From NCBI GenBank assembly GCA_041694275.1, contig JASMTQ010000015.1, positions 1 through 15,797 of the forward strand: a stretch of DNA of 15,797 nt, given 5' to 3'. A program made the position numbers and the translations under genes. The notes under the pieces are model-generated. The model had not been told where the DNA came from and did no database searches. It saw nothing but the letters and a program-made list of their open reading frames with translations. Source of the DNA: M55B118 sp041694275. Its GTDB lineage: Bacteria > Bacillota_I > Bacilli_A > Izemoplasmatales > Izemoplasmataceae. Within the stretch, counting starts at the first letter, position 1. Every line of letters starts with the position of its first letter. Positions 7,301 to 14,700 of this stretch are shown in pieces.

Positions 7301-7327
7301 AATGCTTTATAAGAAAGGATTTGAACT

Positions 7328-8968
7328 ATGAATAAGAAACTACTCGCTATCGCCCTGCTCGTAATGTTTGTATTCACACTCTCCGCTTGCAACGGCGATG
7401 ACACCAACGAAAACAATGATAACGGTGAATCGACCTATGAAATGATGGACACCTCCGAGGCTCTCAAAGACAATGATGTATGCTATCAGATTTTCCCGAT
7501 TTCCTTTGCAGACAGTGATGGAGACGGGTATGGAGACATCCAAGGCATCATTGACAATGTCGATTACATCGTCAACACGCTTGATGTCGATTGCGTATGG
7601 CTCAATCCCATCAACCCTTCCCCCAGTTATCACAAATACGATGTGGTTGATTACTATGATATCGACAGCAGGTTTGGAACCATACAGGATTTCATGACCC
7701 TGGTAGAAACCTTGAATGACAACGGAGTCGACGTACTTATGGATCTTGTCATCAACCACACCAGTTATCAGCATCCGTGGTTCGAAGCCTCAAGAGACCC
7801 AGAGCACGAAGATCATGAAAAATACAAGGATTACTATGTATGGAATGACTTCAGTGAAAATGAAGAGGATTATTCAACACAGACCGGCTGGTATTATCAC
7901 AGTCCAAGAGACGCACATTATTTCGCCTCTTTTTGGGATCAGATGCCCGAACTCAACTTCGAAAACCCTGATGTAAGACAGGAAGTGAAGGACATCTCCA
8001 CGTTCTGGCTTGAAGATGTCGGGGTTGACGGATTCAGAATCGACGCCGCAAGACATATATATGACCAGAAGGAAGTGCCAACAGGTACGGATTACCGTGG
8101 TAAAAACATAGAATGGTTTATCGAGTTCAACGATCACATAAAATCCGTGGATGAAGATGCTATCATGCTTAGTGAAATCTGGATCAACAGCAGCCGTGTG
8201 ATTGCCAATTACTTAGAAGGCATGGATACGACATTCAACTTCCAGAATGCTGAAAACATCATTGAAGCGGTCGCTTCCACGCAGGCTGGGGATGTCGTTA
8301 GCGACATGGTGGAAACAAGAGGCCATTACAGTGAAGTCCGTGAAGACTTCGTTGACTCTATTTTCCTATCAAATCATGACCAGAACCGTGTCATGGGTGC
8401 GTTTTCTGAAAACGAGAACAAGGCACGCGTGGCCGCAAACATTCTCTTTACCCTTCCAGGCACTTCGTGGATCTATTATGGTGAAGAACTCGGAATGAAC
8501 GGCATGAATCAGCCAGGTAGAGACGAAGACGTGCGCCAGCCTTTCAAATGGAGCGCAAACAGTTCATACAACCCAGAAGGCGGACATACCGGCATCTCTG
8601 AATGGAATGATCATAACAGTGCTCTTGATGGCGTAAATGAACAGTTGAATGATACTTCTTCTCTTCTTCACCATTATCTTGAGCTCATTCAACTCAAAAA
8701 AGGTGATTCCGTTCTAACGGACGGAACTCTTGAAGACACTGAAACCTTTGACAGCGATGTGATTGCCTTTCTTAGAAGCGAAGGGGAAACCACATACCTC
8801 GTCATTCACCATCTTGGCAACGCAGAAAGTGACATTGATCATGCGCTTGAAAATTATTCAGTCGTTTACAGTTCAAACGATTTAACTGAAAATGATGGCT
8901 CATTTACGATGCAGCCTCAAAGTTCAGTGGTTATTGATGTTTCTGGTGAAACCTCTTATCTTGAATAA
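7328..8968 (+). CDS. Extracellular alpha-amylase lipoprotein (GH13, probably GH13_36-like)
   Basis: This enzyme hydrolyses alpha-1,4-glucans at the outer face of the membrane. A signal peptide ends in the lipobox LSAC with lipidated C21, followed by an Asp/Asn-rich linker to about residue 36. The TIM barrel starts with VCYQIFPISF and DSDGDGYGDIQGI (62-74), the calcium-binding loop common in this clan. The catalytic set is complete: DLVINH (139-144), GFRIDAARH with nucleophile D239, MLSEIW with acid/base E283, and FLSNHD with D351. MPELN (206-210) marks the intermediate group typical of GH13_36 amylases such as those of Thermotoga and Halothermothrix. A beta-sandwich C-domain ends near 546. 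AAAGGA lies before the ATG. It follows malE across a terminator; products would pass straight to MalE. Subfamily placement is inferred. Confidence 0.88.
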   Translation: MNKKLLAIALLVMFVFTLSACNGDDTNENNDNGESTYEMMDTSEALKDNDVCYQIFPISFADSDGDGYGDIQGIIDNVDYIVNTLDVDCVWLNPINPSPSYHKYDVVDYYDIDSRFGTIQDFMTLVETLNDNGVDVLMDLVINHTSYQHPWFEASRDPEHEDHEKYKDYYVWNDFSENEEDYSTQTGWYYHSPRDAHYFASFWDQMPELNFENPDVRQEVKDISTFWLEDVGVDGFRIDAARHIYDQKEVPTGTDYRGKNIEWFIEFNDHIKSVDEDAIMLSEIWINSSRVIANYLEGMDTTFNFQNAENIIEAVASTQAGDVVSDMVETRGHYSEVREDFVDSIFLSNHDQNRVMGAFSENENKARVAANILFTLPGTSWIYYGEELGMNGMNQPGRDEDVRQPFKWSANSSYNPEGGHTGISEWNDHNSALDGVNEQLNDTSSLLHHYLELIQLKKGDSVLTDGTLEDTETFDSDVIAFLRSEGETTYLVIHHLGNAESDIDHALENYSVVYSSNDLTENDGSFTMQPQSSVVIDVSGETSYLE

Positions 8969-8972
8969 CCTG

Positions 8973-9000
8973 AAAAGGCCTGCAGTGCAGGTCTTTTTTT
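8973..9000 (+). terminator. Terminator after the amylase gene
   Basis: AAGGCCTG and CAGGTCTT pair (one G-U) around a CAGTG loop, followed by a run of T to 9000. It closes the plus-strand maltodextrin gene cluster. Confidence 0.85.
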
Positions 9001-9017
9001 ATGGACATGGTCTTTCC

Positions 9018-9047
9018 AAAAAGAAAAGGGCTCAAAAGAGCCCTTTA
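9018..9047 (-). terminator. Terminator of the pullulanase gene
   Basis: On the minus strand AAAGGGCTC (9046-9038) and GAGCCCTTT (9033-9025) enclose a TTTT loop and run into TTCTTTTT. It lies 11 bases beyond the pullulanase stop codon and back to back with the amylase terminator, separating the convergent genes. Confidence 0.85.
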
Positions 9048-9057
9048 GTTATATTGA

Positions 9058-11952
9058 TTACCCGCGTTTCTTGACAATGACAAGGGCACCCAGGGTTCCG
9101 CTCATAAGCAGGAGCGTACCGAGAAGGCCTTCTTGCATGGCACTTGGACTTTGATTTGATCTGAGCGTGCAGCCCGGACCGTCTTCATTGGTTGGTTCTT
9201 CTTCAGTCGGTTCTTCATCTTCTGAAGACCACTCTTCTATGAGATCCGTACTGTAGAAAATCCTGACGGCATTTTCATCGAGTGTGAGTGTCTCGCCACT
9301 CGAGTGGGTTGAAAGTGTCGCAATGTCGTTTTCGCTGACTTCACCAAATTCATTTTCATTTGCGATCAGGTTCCAGTCAGTGCCTTCAGGAAGCGTGAAG
9401 TCTCTTGCTTCTGAGTTGTTGTTGTGAAGGATGACGATGGATTGCCAGTCGTCGTTTGAATCATTCAGCATGTATTTGACTGTGCCTGGTTCATATGGAC
9501 CAAACGTAAGCGCCTGTGAAATCGCATCGGCGGTTTTTAGACGGAATACGTCTTTCATCTTTCTAAGTGAAATCATATCGCGCGTGTATTCGAATGTATC
9601 ATTGTAATCCACTTTCCAGTTCCAGTCAATCTGGTTGGTTGAATCTGGTGAACGGTATGAGTTGTGATCGTAGTTTTCACCTGCATCACAGGTGTTTTCT
9701 CCGGATTCTGGAACGGTACATGGTTTCGTACGCATCATCTCAACGCCCGCGTGCAAAAACGGTACGCCCTGGGAGCCAAGGATAAGAGTGTTGGCCTGTC
9801 TTTGCATTTGTTCGATCATGGCATCGTCTGCGCCTGAAGATAGCTGCAGTTTGTCATGAAGCGTGTTGTTGTCATGCGCGGTGACGTAGTTGATGATCTG
9901 GGTTGGTTGTGGTGCAAGGCCTTGAAGGGATGAACCGCTTTGTGAAGTGCCCCCCGCAATCCCTAGGAATACACGTGGAACAGCGTAATCGTTGCCTTGG
10001 AGGAATCCGCCTTCCTGAGCTTCGAATACGCTCCCTTTGATGCCGTCGCGCGTAGTATCATTGAATGCGCCAATTCCCGGCATTTCATCGAGTGTTCCGT
10101 GGTAAGCCGAATCGTTTTCAGGCAGTTTGGATCCGCCTGCATCCCACGGTTCACCATAAAGCATGATGGTATCGTCAATGGCATGAAGTTCATCGGCAAT
10201 CGCGTTCATGGTGTCGACATCATGAAGTTTCATAAGGTCGAATCTAAATCCGTCAATATGATATTCTTCGACCCAGAATTTAAGTGAATCAACCATGAAT
10301 TTTCTAAACATGGCACGTTCTGAAGCCGTTTCATTCCCTGTTCCGCTACCATTGGAGAACGATCCGTCTTCGTTCATACGGAAATAGTATCCGGGAAGAA
10401 TCTTATCAAAGTTGGAATCAGCGGATTTTCCTGTGTGGTTGTATACGACGTCCATGACAATACGTACGTCGTTTTCATGGTATTTTTGAATAACTTCCTT
10501 GAATTCAGTGGTTCTCACTTCTCCGTTGTATGGGTCACTTGAATAGCTTCCCTCTACCACGTTGAAATGCTCAGGCATGTAGCCCCAGTTGAAGATGCCG
10601 TCGTGCTGACCTTCATAAGAAGGGTCGTCGTGTCTGGTTTCATCAATGATACCATGGTCGAATACCGGCAATAGCTGAACATGGGTAACTCCGAGGTCTA
10701 GAATGTGATCAAAGCCTGTTGTAAGGCCTTCATAGGTGGTTCCACTTTCAATCAGACCACCGAATTTTCCGCGGTTTGCTTCAGTCCCATTCCAACTTTC
10801 ATGCGTTGTAAGATCACGAACGTGCAGTTCATAGATAATCGCATCCGTATTGCCTTCCATGGTATCAGGACGTTCATCGTTTTCCCAGCCTTCTGGATTG
10901 TAACGATCGAAGTTGATAACCATGCCGCGTTCACCATTGACACCTGAAGCATACGTGTAAGGGTCGACGACTTCATTGACTTCTCCGTTATTATCAACGG
11001 TATAGGTATAATAAACCCCGTCAAGATCGCCATCAACCGTGGTTGACCATACGCCTTTTTCACCTTGCGTCATTTCAACGGTTTGATATGGATCATCAAC
11101 GCCCGCGTTGCCATCATCATCGGTCACGTTGGAATCATGGCCGGCTGAATATAGATTCAGGGTTACTGAATTACTGATAGGGGCCCAAAGCTTGAACTCC
11201 GTGCTTGTTTCAGAATAAATATTCCCAAGCTGGCCATCATAGGCGTACGCATCATTGAACGCATCACTCGTGTAAAAACCATCAAACGCAATCATGGAAC
11301 GAGCAGGTTCCTCATCTCCAAAATCAATCTCGAGTTCATACGTTTTTGTCAGGTCCACTTCTTCATCCAAAGTAAGGGAGCCTTCACCCTCGCTCATTGA
11401 GAAATCACTGAAAGGGACAACCGTGTCTCCTGCGTATACTGTAGTATTCGCTTCTGTGGCATCTGTGGTGCCTGTGAAACTGATTGAACTACCGCTTGTA
11501 AAGCTTGCGGACATGATTCTGTGTGAATTGTCGGCGTTCGCTTCATCATAATAGATTTCATTTTCGCCCTGTACAAGATAGATGTGAACTTCGCCTTCTG
11601 CATTCGGGCTTGTCATATCCACAAAGCGATCCTGTGAAATCTCTTTGTTCCAATCGTCATCTCTGACGATCAGTCCGATTTCGGTACTGCCTTCGAGATT
11701 GGTATCGGCAAGATTCACGGTCATTTTCGCTCCGTAATCATCTTCCTCGTCAAACTCATAAGCGTTCCCTCCACCTTCTGAAGGTTCGTTTGGCCAAAGC
11801 CACAATTGGTTAAACTGACTATAATCATCATCATAACGAAAATAGTGTGCGACAAGCGTATCCGCTTCCTGTGCATGCATGGATACGTTTGCTGTAACAA
11901 ACATCGCTGCAACGAACGTTACAGCTATAAAAAACTTCTTCAAACTTCTCAT
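9058..11952 (-). CDS. pulA: Secreted, membrane-anchored type I pullulanase
   Basis: This debranching enzyme cleaves alpha-1,6 bonds in pullulan, amylopectin and glycogen fragments. From the chosen start it has 964 aa: a signal peptide (1 to about 27), a CBM41 starch-binding domain (about 31-138, with LWLWPNEPSEGG), a middle beta domain, a CBM48-like domain from about 249 (FKLWAP), then the GH13_14 catalytic barrel. Catalytic regions are DVVYNH (501-506), GFRFDLMK with nucleophile D572, YGEPWDAGG with acid/base E601, and TAHDN with D694. The family signature YNWGYDP appears as FNWGYMP (454-460). An extra loop with C745 and C755 and a C-terminal tail (acidic Thr/Glu linker, GPGC, membrane segment 942-960, KKRG) are unusual. 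Thirty more in-frame codons exist upstream, but the ATG at 11952 has AGGAGG seven bases before it and starts a proper signal peptide. Confidence 0.93.
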   Translation of the reverse strand: MRSLKKFFIAVTFVAAMFVTANVSMHAQEADTLVAHYFRYDDDYSQFNQLWLWPNEPSEGGGNAYEFDEEDDYGAKMTVNLADTNLEGSTEIGLIVRDDDWNKEISQDRFVDMTSPNAEGEVHIYLVQGENEIYYDEANADNSHRIMSASFTSGSSISFTGTTDATEANTTVYAGDTVVPFSDFSMSEGEGSLTLDEEVDLTKTYELEIDFGDEEPARSMIAFDGFYTSDAFNDAYAYDGQLGNIYSETSTEFKLWAPISNSVTLNLYSAGHDSNVTDDDGNAGVDDPYQTVEMTQGEKGVWSTTVDGDLDGVYYTYTVDNNGEVNEVVDPYTYASGVNGERGMVINFDRYNPEGWENDERPDTMEGNTDAIIYELHVRDLTTHESWNGTEANRGKFGGLIESGTTYEGLTTGFDHILDLGVTHVQLLPVFDHGIIDETRHDDPSYEGQHDGIFNWGYMPEHFNVVEGSYSSDPYNGEVRTTEFKEVIQKYHENDVRIVMDVVYNHTGKSADSNFDKILPGYYFRMNEDGSFSNGSGTGNETASERAMFRKFMVDSLKFWVEEYHIDGFRFDLMKLHDVDTMNAIADELHAIDDTIMLYGEPWDAGGSKLPENDSAYHGTLDEMPGIGAFNDTTRDGIKGSVFEAQEGGFLQGNDYAVPRVFLGIAGGTSQSGSSLQGLAPQPTQIINYVTAHDNNTLHDKLQLSSGADDAMIEQMQRQANTLILGSQGVPFLHAGVEMMRTKPCTVPESGENTCDAGENYDHNSYRSPDSTNQIDWNWKVDYNDTFEYTRDMISLRKMKDVFRLKTADAISQALTFGPYEPGTVKYMLNDSNDDWQSIVILHNNNSEARDFTLPEGTDWNLIANENEFGEVSENDIATLSTHSSGETLTLDENAVRIFYSTDLIEEWSSEDEEPTEEEPTNEDGPGCTLRSNQSPSAMQEGLLGTLLLMSGTLGALVIVKKRG

Positions 11953-11983
11953 TGAATTACCTCCTAATTTTATTAACAAAGTC

Positions 11984-11992
11984 ATTATATCA
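11984..11992 (-). promoter_or_regulatory. Pullulanase promoter, extended -10
   Basis: TGATATAAT on the minus strand is a perfect extended -10. No convincing -35 is found at the proper distance. The leader would be about 26 bases and includes the AGGAGG. Confidence 0.6.
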
Positions 11993-12036
11993 TATAATGT
12001 AAACCCTTTTACTGCGAGGAAGGAAATTGTCTCCGT

Positions 12037-12052
12037 ATACAAACGTTTTCAT
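12037..12052 (-). promoter_or_regulatory. LacI-type operator upstream of the pullulanase
   Basis: On the plus strand the site reads ATACAAACGTTTTCAT, one mismatch from WTGNAARCGNWWNCAW. Its centre is about 66 bp upstream of the expected pullulanase start point, in the gap after the amino-acid ATPase gene. It could work by looping, by activation, or as a roadblock to read-through from the upstream operon. Confidence 0.5.
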
Positions 12053-12076
12053 GATATACAAGGCAATACCCCGGCC

Positions 12077-12802
12077 TTATTGGGCCAGGGCATTTAGAAA
12101 GTTTTTTAGTCTTTTCGGTTGTTTTTCAAGGACGTCTTTTGTAGGACCTTCGACAATCAATGCACCCTGGTCCATGAAGGCGAGTCTGTCAGAGACTTCC
12201 TTTGCGAATCTGACTTCGTGCGTGACGAGCATGATGGTAATGGAAGCGTCGGTGAGAACCTTGATCGCTTCTTGTACCTCTTTGATGTTTTCTGGGTCAA
12301 GCGCACTGGTCGGTTCATCGAAAAGAAGGATTTCAGGGTCAAGCGCAAGCGCTCTTATGATGGCGATTCTTTGTTTTTCTCCACCAGAGAGTGCGCTTAC
12401 GTATCTGTCTTTTTTGTTTTCAAGCGAGAACTGTCTTAGAAGGGTGAGTGCCTTTTCTTCAGCCGCTTCTTTTGAAAATCCTTTTGTGTATCGGAGGCCG
12501 AGAGTGATGTTGTCCATCACATTCAAATTCAAAAACAGATTGAAGTTTTGAAATACGTACCCGATTTTTGGATGGGTTTTCTTGGGAGTGTTTGCGATGG
12601 TTATCGGTGTGTCATCAAGGGTGATGGTTCCTTCGTTGATGGTTTCAAGATTCGCAACCATCCTTAGAAGACTTGTCTTCCCGCTCCCACTTGGACCGAT
12701 GATTGAAAGCACCTCGCCTTTTTTTACTTGAAGGCTTACGTTGTCAAGGGCTCTATGTTCACCATAGGCTTTGGTGATCGAATCTATTCTGAGCGTATTC
12801 AT
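12077..12802 (-). CDS. Polar amino-acid ABC transporter ATPase (GlnQ/ArtM type)
   Basis: This cytosolic ATPase powers the amino-acid importer encoded just upstream. All motifs are present: Walker A GPSGSGKT (36-43), Q-loop Q85, signature LSGGE (138-142), Walker B ILLFDE (158-163), D-loop SALD and switch H195. The length (241 aa) is normal for the PAAT family. The ATG overlaps the permease TGA by one base (TGATG), so it is translationally coupled as the last gene of the operon. I see no T-rich terminator in the 124 bp before the pullulanase gene, so some read-through is possible. Confidence 0.93.
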   Translation of the reverse strand: MNTLRIDSITKAYGEHRALDNVSLQVKKGEVLSIIGPSGSGKTSLLRMVANLETINEGTITLDDTPITIANTPKKTHPKIGYVFQNFNLFLNLNVMDNITLGLRYTKGFSKEAAEEKALTLLRQFSLENKKDRYVSALSGGEKQRIAIIRALALDPEILLFDEPTSALDPENIKEVQEAIKVLTDASITIMLVTHEVRFAKEVSDRLAFMDQGALIVEGPTKDVLEKQPKRLKNFLNALAQ

Positions 12803-13443
12803 CAGTTGAACACCCCGACTTTCTTCTCGATTTTCTTGAAGGTCATGACCAGTACGAATGTGATCATGAGATAGATGATGCCTGCAAGGAGGAAAGGTTC
12901 TGCAGTCAGGTCTCTCGCAACTACTTCACGGGCGTTTCTAAGCATTTCACCAAGCGCAATCGTTGAAACGAGCGCGGTATCCTTTAAGAGGGTTATGGTT
13001 TCATTGGCAACGGTTGGAAGGGTCCGTTTGAAGACCTGAGGGACATAAATCTTTCTGATTTGCACAAACCTAGGAATATTAAGGACTTTCGCAGCTTCAA
13101 ACTGCCCTTTGTCGATGGATTCGATGCCTCCACGAAATATTTCTGTGAAGTACGCACCATAATTGAGGACAAAGGTAAGGTAGGCAGCCGTTTCTCTTGA
13201 TAGCACAATCCCAAAAAACGGCAAGCCATACATAAAAAAGAAAAGCTGCAGCAATAATGGTGTGCCTCTGAAAAGCCAGGTGTAGCCGTCAATGAGAAAG
13301 ATGAGTATTTTAAGACCGGTGTGTCTTAAAAATGCCAGTAGAAATCCAAGGGGAATGGATAAAAGAAGGGTCACACCCATGATTGTGAGTGTGACTTTGA
13401 GCCCTTCTAAAAGGAAGGGCAGTATATCAAGCATGTAAGCCAT
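12802..13443 (-). CDS. Polar amino-acid ABC transporter permease (HisM/GlnP type)
   Basis: This membrane subunit forms the channel of the amino-acid importer, probably as a homodimer because only one permease gene is present. It is 213 aa, with a first membrane segment near 15-37 and the family EAA loop in FRGGIESIDKGQFEAAKVL followed by IYVPQVF. The rest is mostly hydrophobic, as expected for five membrane helices. The start at 13443 lies three bases after the binding-protein stop. No strong Shine-Dalgarno site precedes it, so translation may rely on coupling to the gene before it. Confidence 0.92.
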   Translation of the reverse strand: MAYMLDILPFLLEGLKVTLTIMGVTLLLSIPLGFLLAFLRHTGLKILIFLIDGYTWLFRGTPLLLQLFFFMYGLPFFGIVLSRETAAYLTFVLNYGAYFTEIFRGGIESIDKGQFEAAKVLNIPRFVQIRKIYVPQVFKRTLPTVANETITLLKDTALVSTIALGEMLRNAREVVARDLTAEPFLLAGIIYLMITFVLVMTFKKIEKKVGVFN

Positions 13444-13446
13444 TTT

Positions 13447-14238
13447 CTATTCGATCAAGAAGAGGTCTTCTGAGAACCAGTCTTCAGATATGGAAGCCCC
13501 TGTGCCGTCTTCAGCCATATCTCTTAAGATTGATTCAATTTCGTTTTTGAGCGCGTCGTCTTCAAACCGGAACCCTATGCCGTATTCTTCATCACCCAGT
13601 GAAAAATCCGGTACGCTGAATATATCACCTTGCTGGTTGTTGACGTAGCGTCCCATGATCTCGTCGATGACGACGGCGTCAATGCGTCCGCTTTTAAGGT
13701 CTTCCAGCGCAAGATCGTACGTATCGAACTTGGTCATTTCACCCAAATCATCGAATACGTTACTTGATTCAAGCGCGCTTTGCCCACTGCTTTGCATCTG
13801 CACGCCCACGTTTTTGCCTTCCAGATCTTCTATGGTGTTTATGGAATCATCAAGTGTCAATACAACCTGGCGGTTGTTCATGTAAGGGTCAGAGAAAAGC
13901 ACTTTTTCAGCCCGTTCAGGTGTGATGGTGAACCCGTTCCAGACCATGTCGATTTTATTGGTGTCAAGTTCCAGCACCTTGGAGTTCCAGTCGATTGGTT
14001 GAAGTCTCAGTTCAACGCCCATACGACTTGCCACTTCACGGGCCAGATCCACATCATACCCTACGATTTCATCGTTTTCATCCGTAAAGCCCATAGGTGC
14101 GAAGGTAGCGTCCAGTCCCATGACGAGCACACCCTCATCCTGTACTTTTTCAAGTGAACTTCTTGTATCTTCTTCGCCGCAAGCGGCCAATGTAAAAATC
14201 ATCAATACTGCAAATGTAAGTGTCAGCATTTTTTTCAT
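13447..14238 (-). CDS. Polar amino-acid ABC transporter substrate-binding lipoprotein
   Basis: This 263-aa lipoprotein delivers an amino acid to the permease and ATPase that follow. The signal peptide ends in LAAC with lipidated C20. The SBP_bac_3 fold is indicated by LVMGLDATFAPMGFTDEN, EIVGYDVDLAREVASRMG, IDMVWNGFTITPERAEKVLFSDPY and the later IDAVVIDEIMGRYV. The ligand (cystine, arginine, glutamine or other) cannot be read from the sequence. A GTG three codons upstream is in frame, but GAGGTGAT overlaps it and sits four bases before the ATG at 14238, so the ATG is the start. It is the first gene of a three-gene operon. Confidence 0.92.
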   Translation of the reverse strand: MKKMLTLTFAVLMIFTLAACGEEDTRSSLEKVQDEGVLVMGLDATFAPMGFTDENDEIVGYDVDLAREVASRMGVELRLQPIDWNSKVLELDTNKIDMVWNGFTITPERAEKVLFSDPYMNNRQVVLTLDDSINTIEDLEGKNVGVQMQSSGQSALESSNVFDDLGEMTKFDTYDLALEDLKSGRIDAVVIDEIMGRYVNNQQGDIFSVPDFSLGDEEYGIGFRFEDDALKNEIESILRDMAEDGTGASISEDWFSEDLFLIE

Positions 14239-14288
14239 ATGTATCACCTCGCACTCAATATTACTATATCACTCTACTGCTGTAAAGC

Positions 14289-14297
14289 ATTATATCA
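14289..14297 (-). promoter_or_regulatory. Promoter of the amino-acid transporter operon, extended -10
   Basis: TGATATAAT on the minus strand is an extended -10 with about 45 bases of leader before the binding-protein start. The -35 region is weak. A downstream TGATATAGT at about 14263-14271 is an alternative -10. Confidence 0.5.
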
Positions 14298-14333
14298 TTA
14301 TTTTTGAATGAAAGCGTTCTTTTGCCTTTTTCA

Positions 14334-14363
14334 GAAAAAAAAGAATAGCCTAAGCTATCCTTT
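14334..14363 (-). terminator. Terminator overlapping the yerC stop codon
   Basis: On the minus strand AAGGATAGC and GCTATTCTT pair (one G-U) around a TTAG loop and run into eight T. The yerC stop codon TAG lies inside the left arm, so the hairpin forms with the last codons of the gene. Confidence 0.8.
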
Positions 14364-14633
14364 AAATACTTTCTGATACCCACCCGCTCCGTAGTTAAGG
14401 CACTTGTTGACTCTGCTTATGGTTGTGGCGCTAGCCTTGGTCAACCGTTCGACTTCCGAGTAGGTCTTGCCTTCTGAGAGATACCTTGCAACGGTGAAGC
14501 GGAGCGTGAGTTCCTTGATTTCCTGTATGGTCGCCAGATCTTCGAAAAAGTCATAGAAGTCTTCTACGGATTCAAGTTTGAGCATATGTTCAAAGAGTTT
14601 GGTCGTGTCATCGCTTTTGATTGAATGTGCCAT
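14355..14633 (-). CDS. yerC: YerC/YecD family TrpR-related transcriptional regulator
   Basis: This 92-aa protein belongs to the YerC/YecD family of TrpR-like helix-turn-helix proteins. Characteristic stretches are FFEDLATIQEIKELTLRF, VARYLSEGKTYSEVERLT for the first part of the DNA-binding region, and ASATTISRVNKCLNYGAGGY for the recognition helix and the conserved C-terminus. The length and all these blocks agree with B. subtilis YerC. The regulated genes and effector are not evident here. AAAGGG lies before the ATG. It stands alone between the phosphodiesterase gene and the amino-acid transporter operon, with its own terminator and a possible promoter. Confidence 0.9.
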   Translation of the reverse strand: MAHSIKSDDTTKLFEHMLKLESVEDFYDFFEDLATIQEIKELTLRFTVARYLSEGKTYSEVERLTKASATTISRVNKCLNYGAGGYQKVFKG

Positions 14634-14669
14634 GCGTTCATCCCTTTCACTTTAGTACTATATAGGAGT

Positions 14670-14678
14670 ATTGTATCA
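14670..14678 (-). promoter_or_regulatory. Possible yerC promoter, extended -10
   Basis: TGATACAAT on the minus strand is an extended -10 with one change from consensus, 37 bp before the yerC start and just past the phosphodiesterase stop. An overlapping alternative is TTTCAA, 17 bp, TATATA. Neither is decisive. Confidence 0.35.
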
Positions 14679-14700
14679 TATTTGAAAGGAAAATGAAAAA

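Noticed and set aside
7274..9043. Same GGGCTC/GAGCCC stem in the malE and pullulanase terminators as a dispersed repeat
   Set aside because: Only the short stem is shared; loops and flanks differ, so chance or common terminator composition explains it.
11953..12042. Longer pullulanase start adding 30 residues
   Set aside because: The extra codons span the AGGAGG and the likely promoter, and the ATG at 11952 begins a normal signal peptide.
12060..12085. AAGGC/GCCTT inverted repeat at the end of the amino-acid ATPase gene as a terminator
   Set aside because: The stem is only 5 bp with a 9-nt loop and no T-run follows on the minus strand.
14239..14247. GTG start of the amino-acid binding protein
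   Set aside because: That GTG is part of the GAGGTGAT ribosome-binding site of the ATG at 14238.
14308..14323. ATGAAAGCGTTCTTTT-like half operator upstream of the amino-acid transporter operon
   Set aside because: The left half fits the LacI-type consensus but the right half has three mismatches, so I did not call it an operator.
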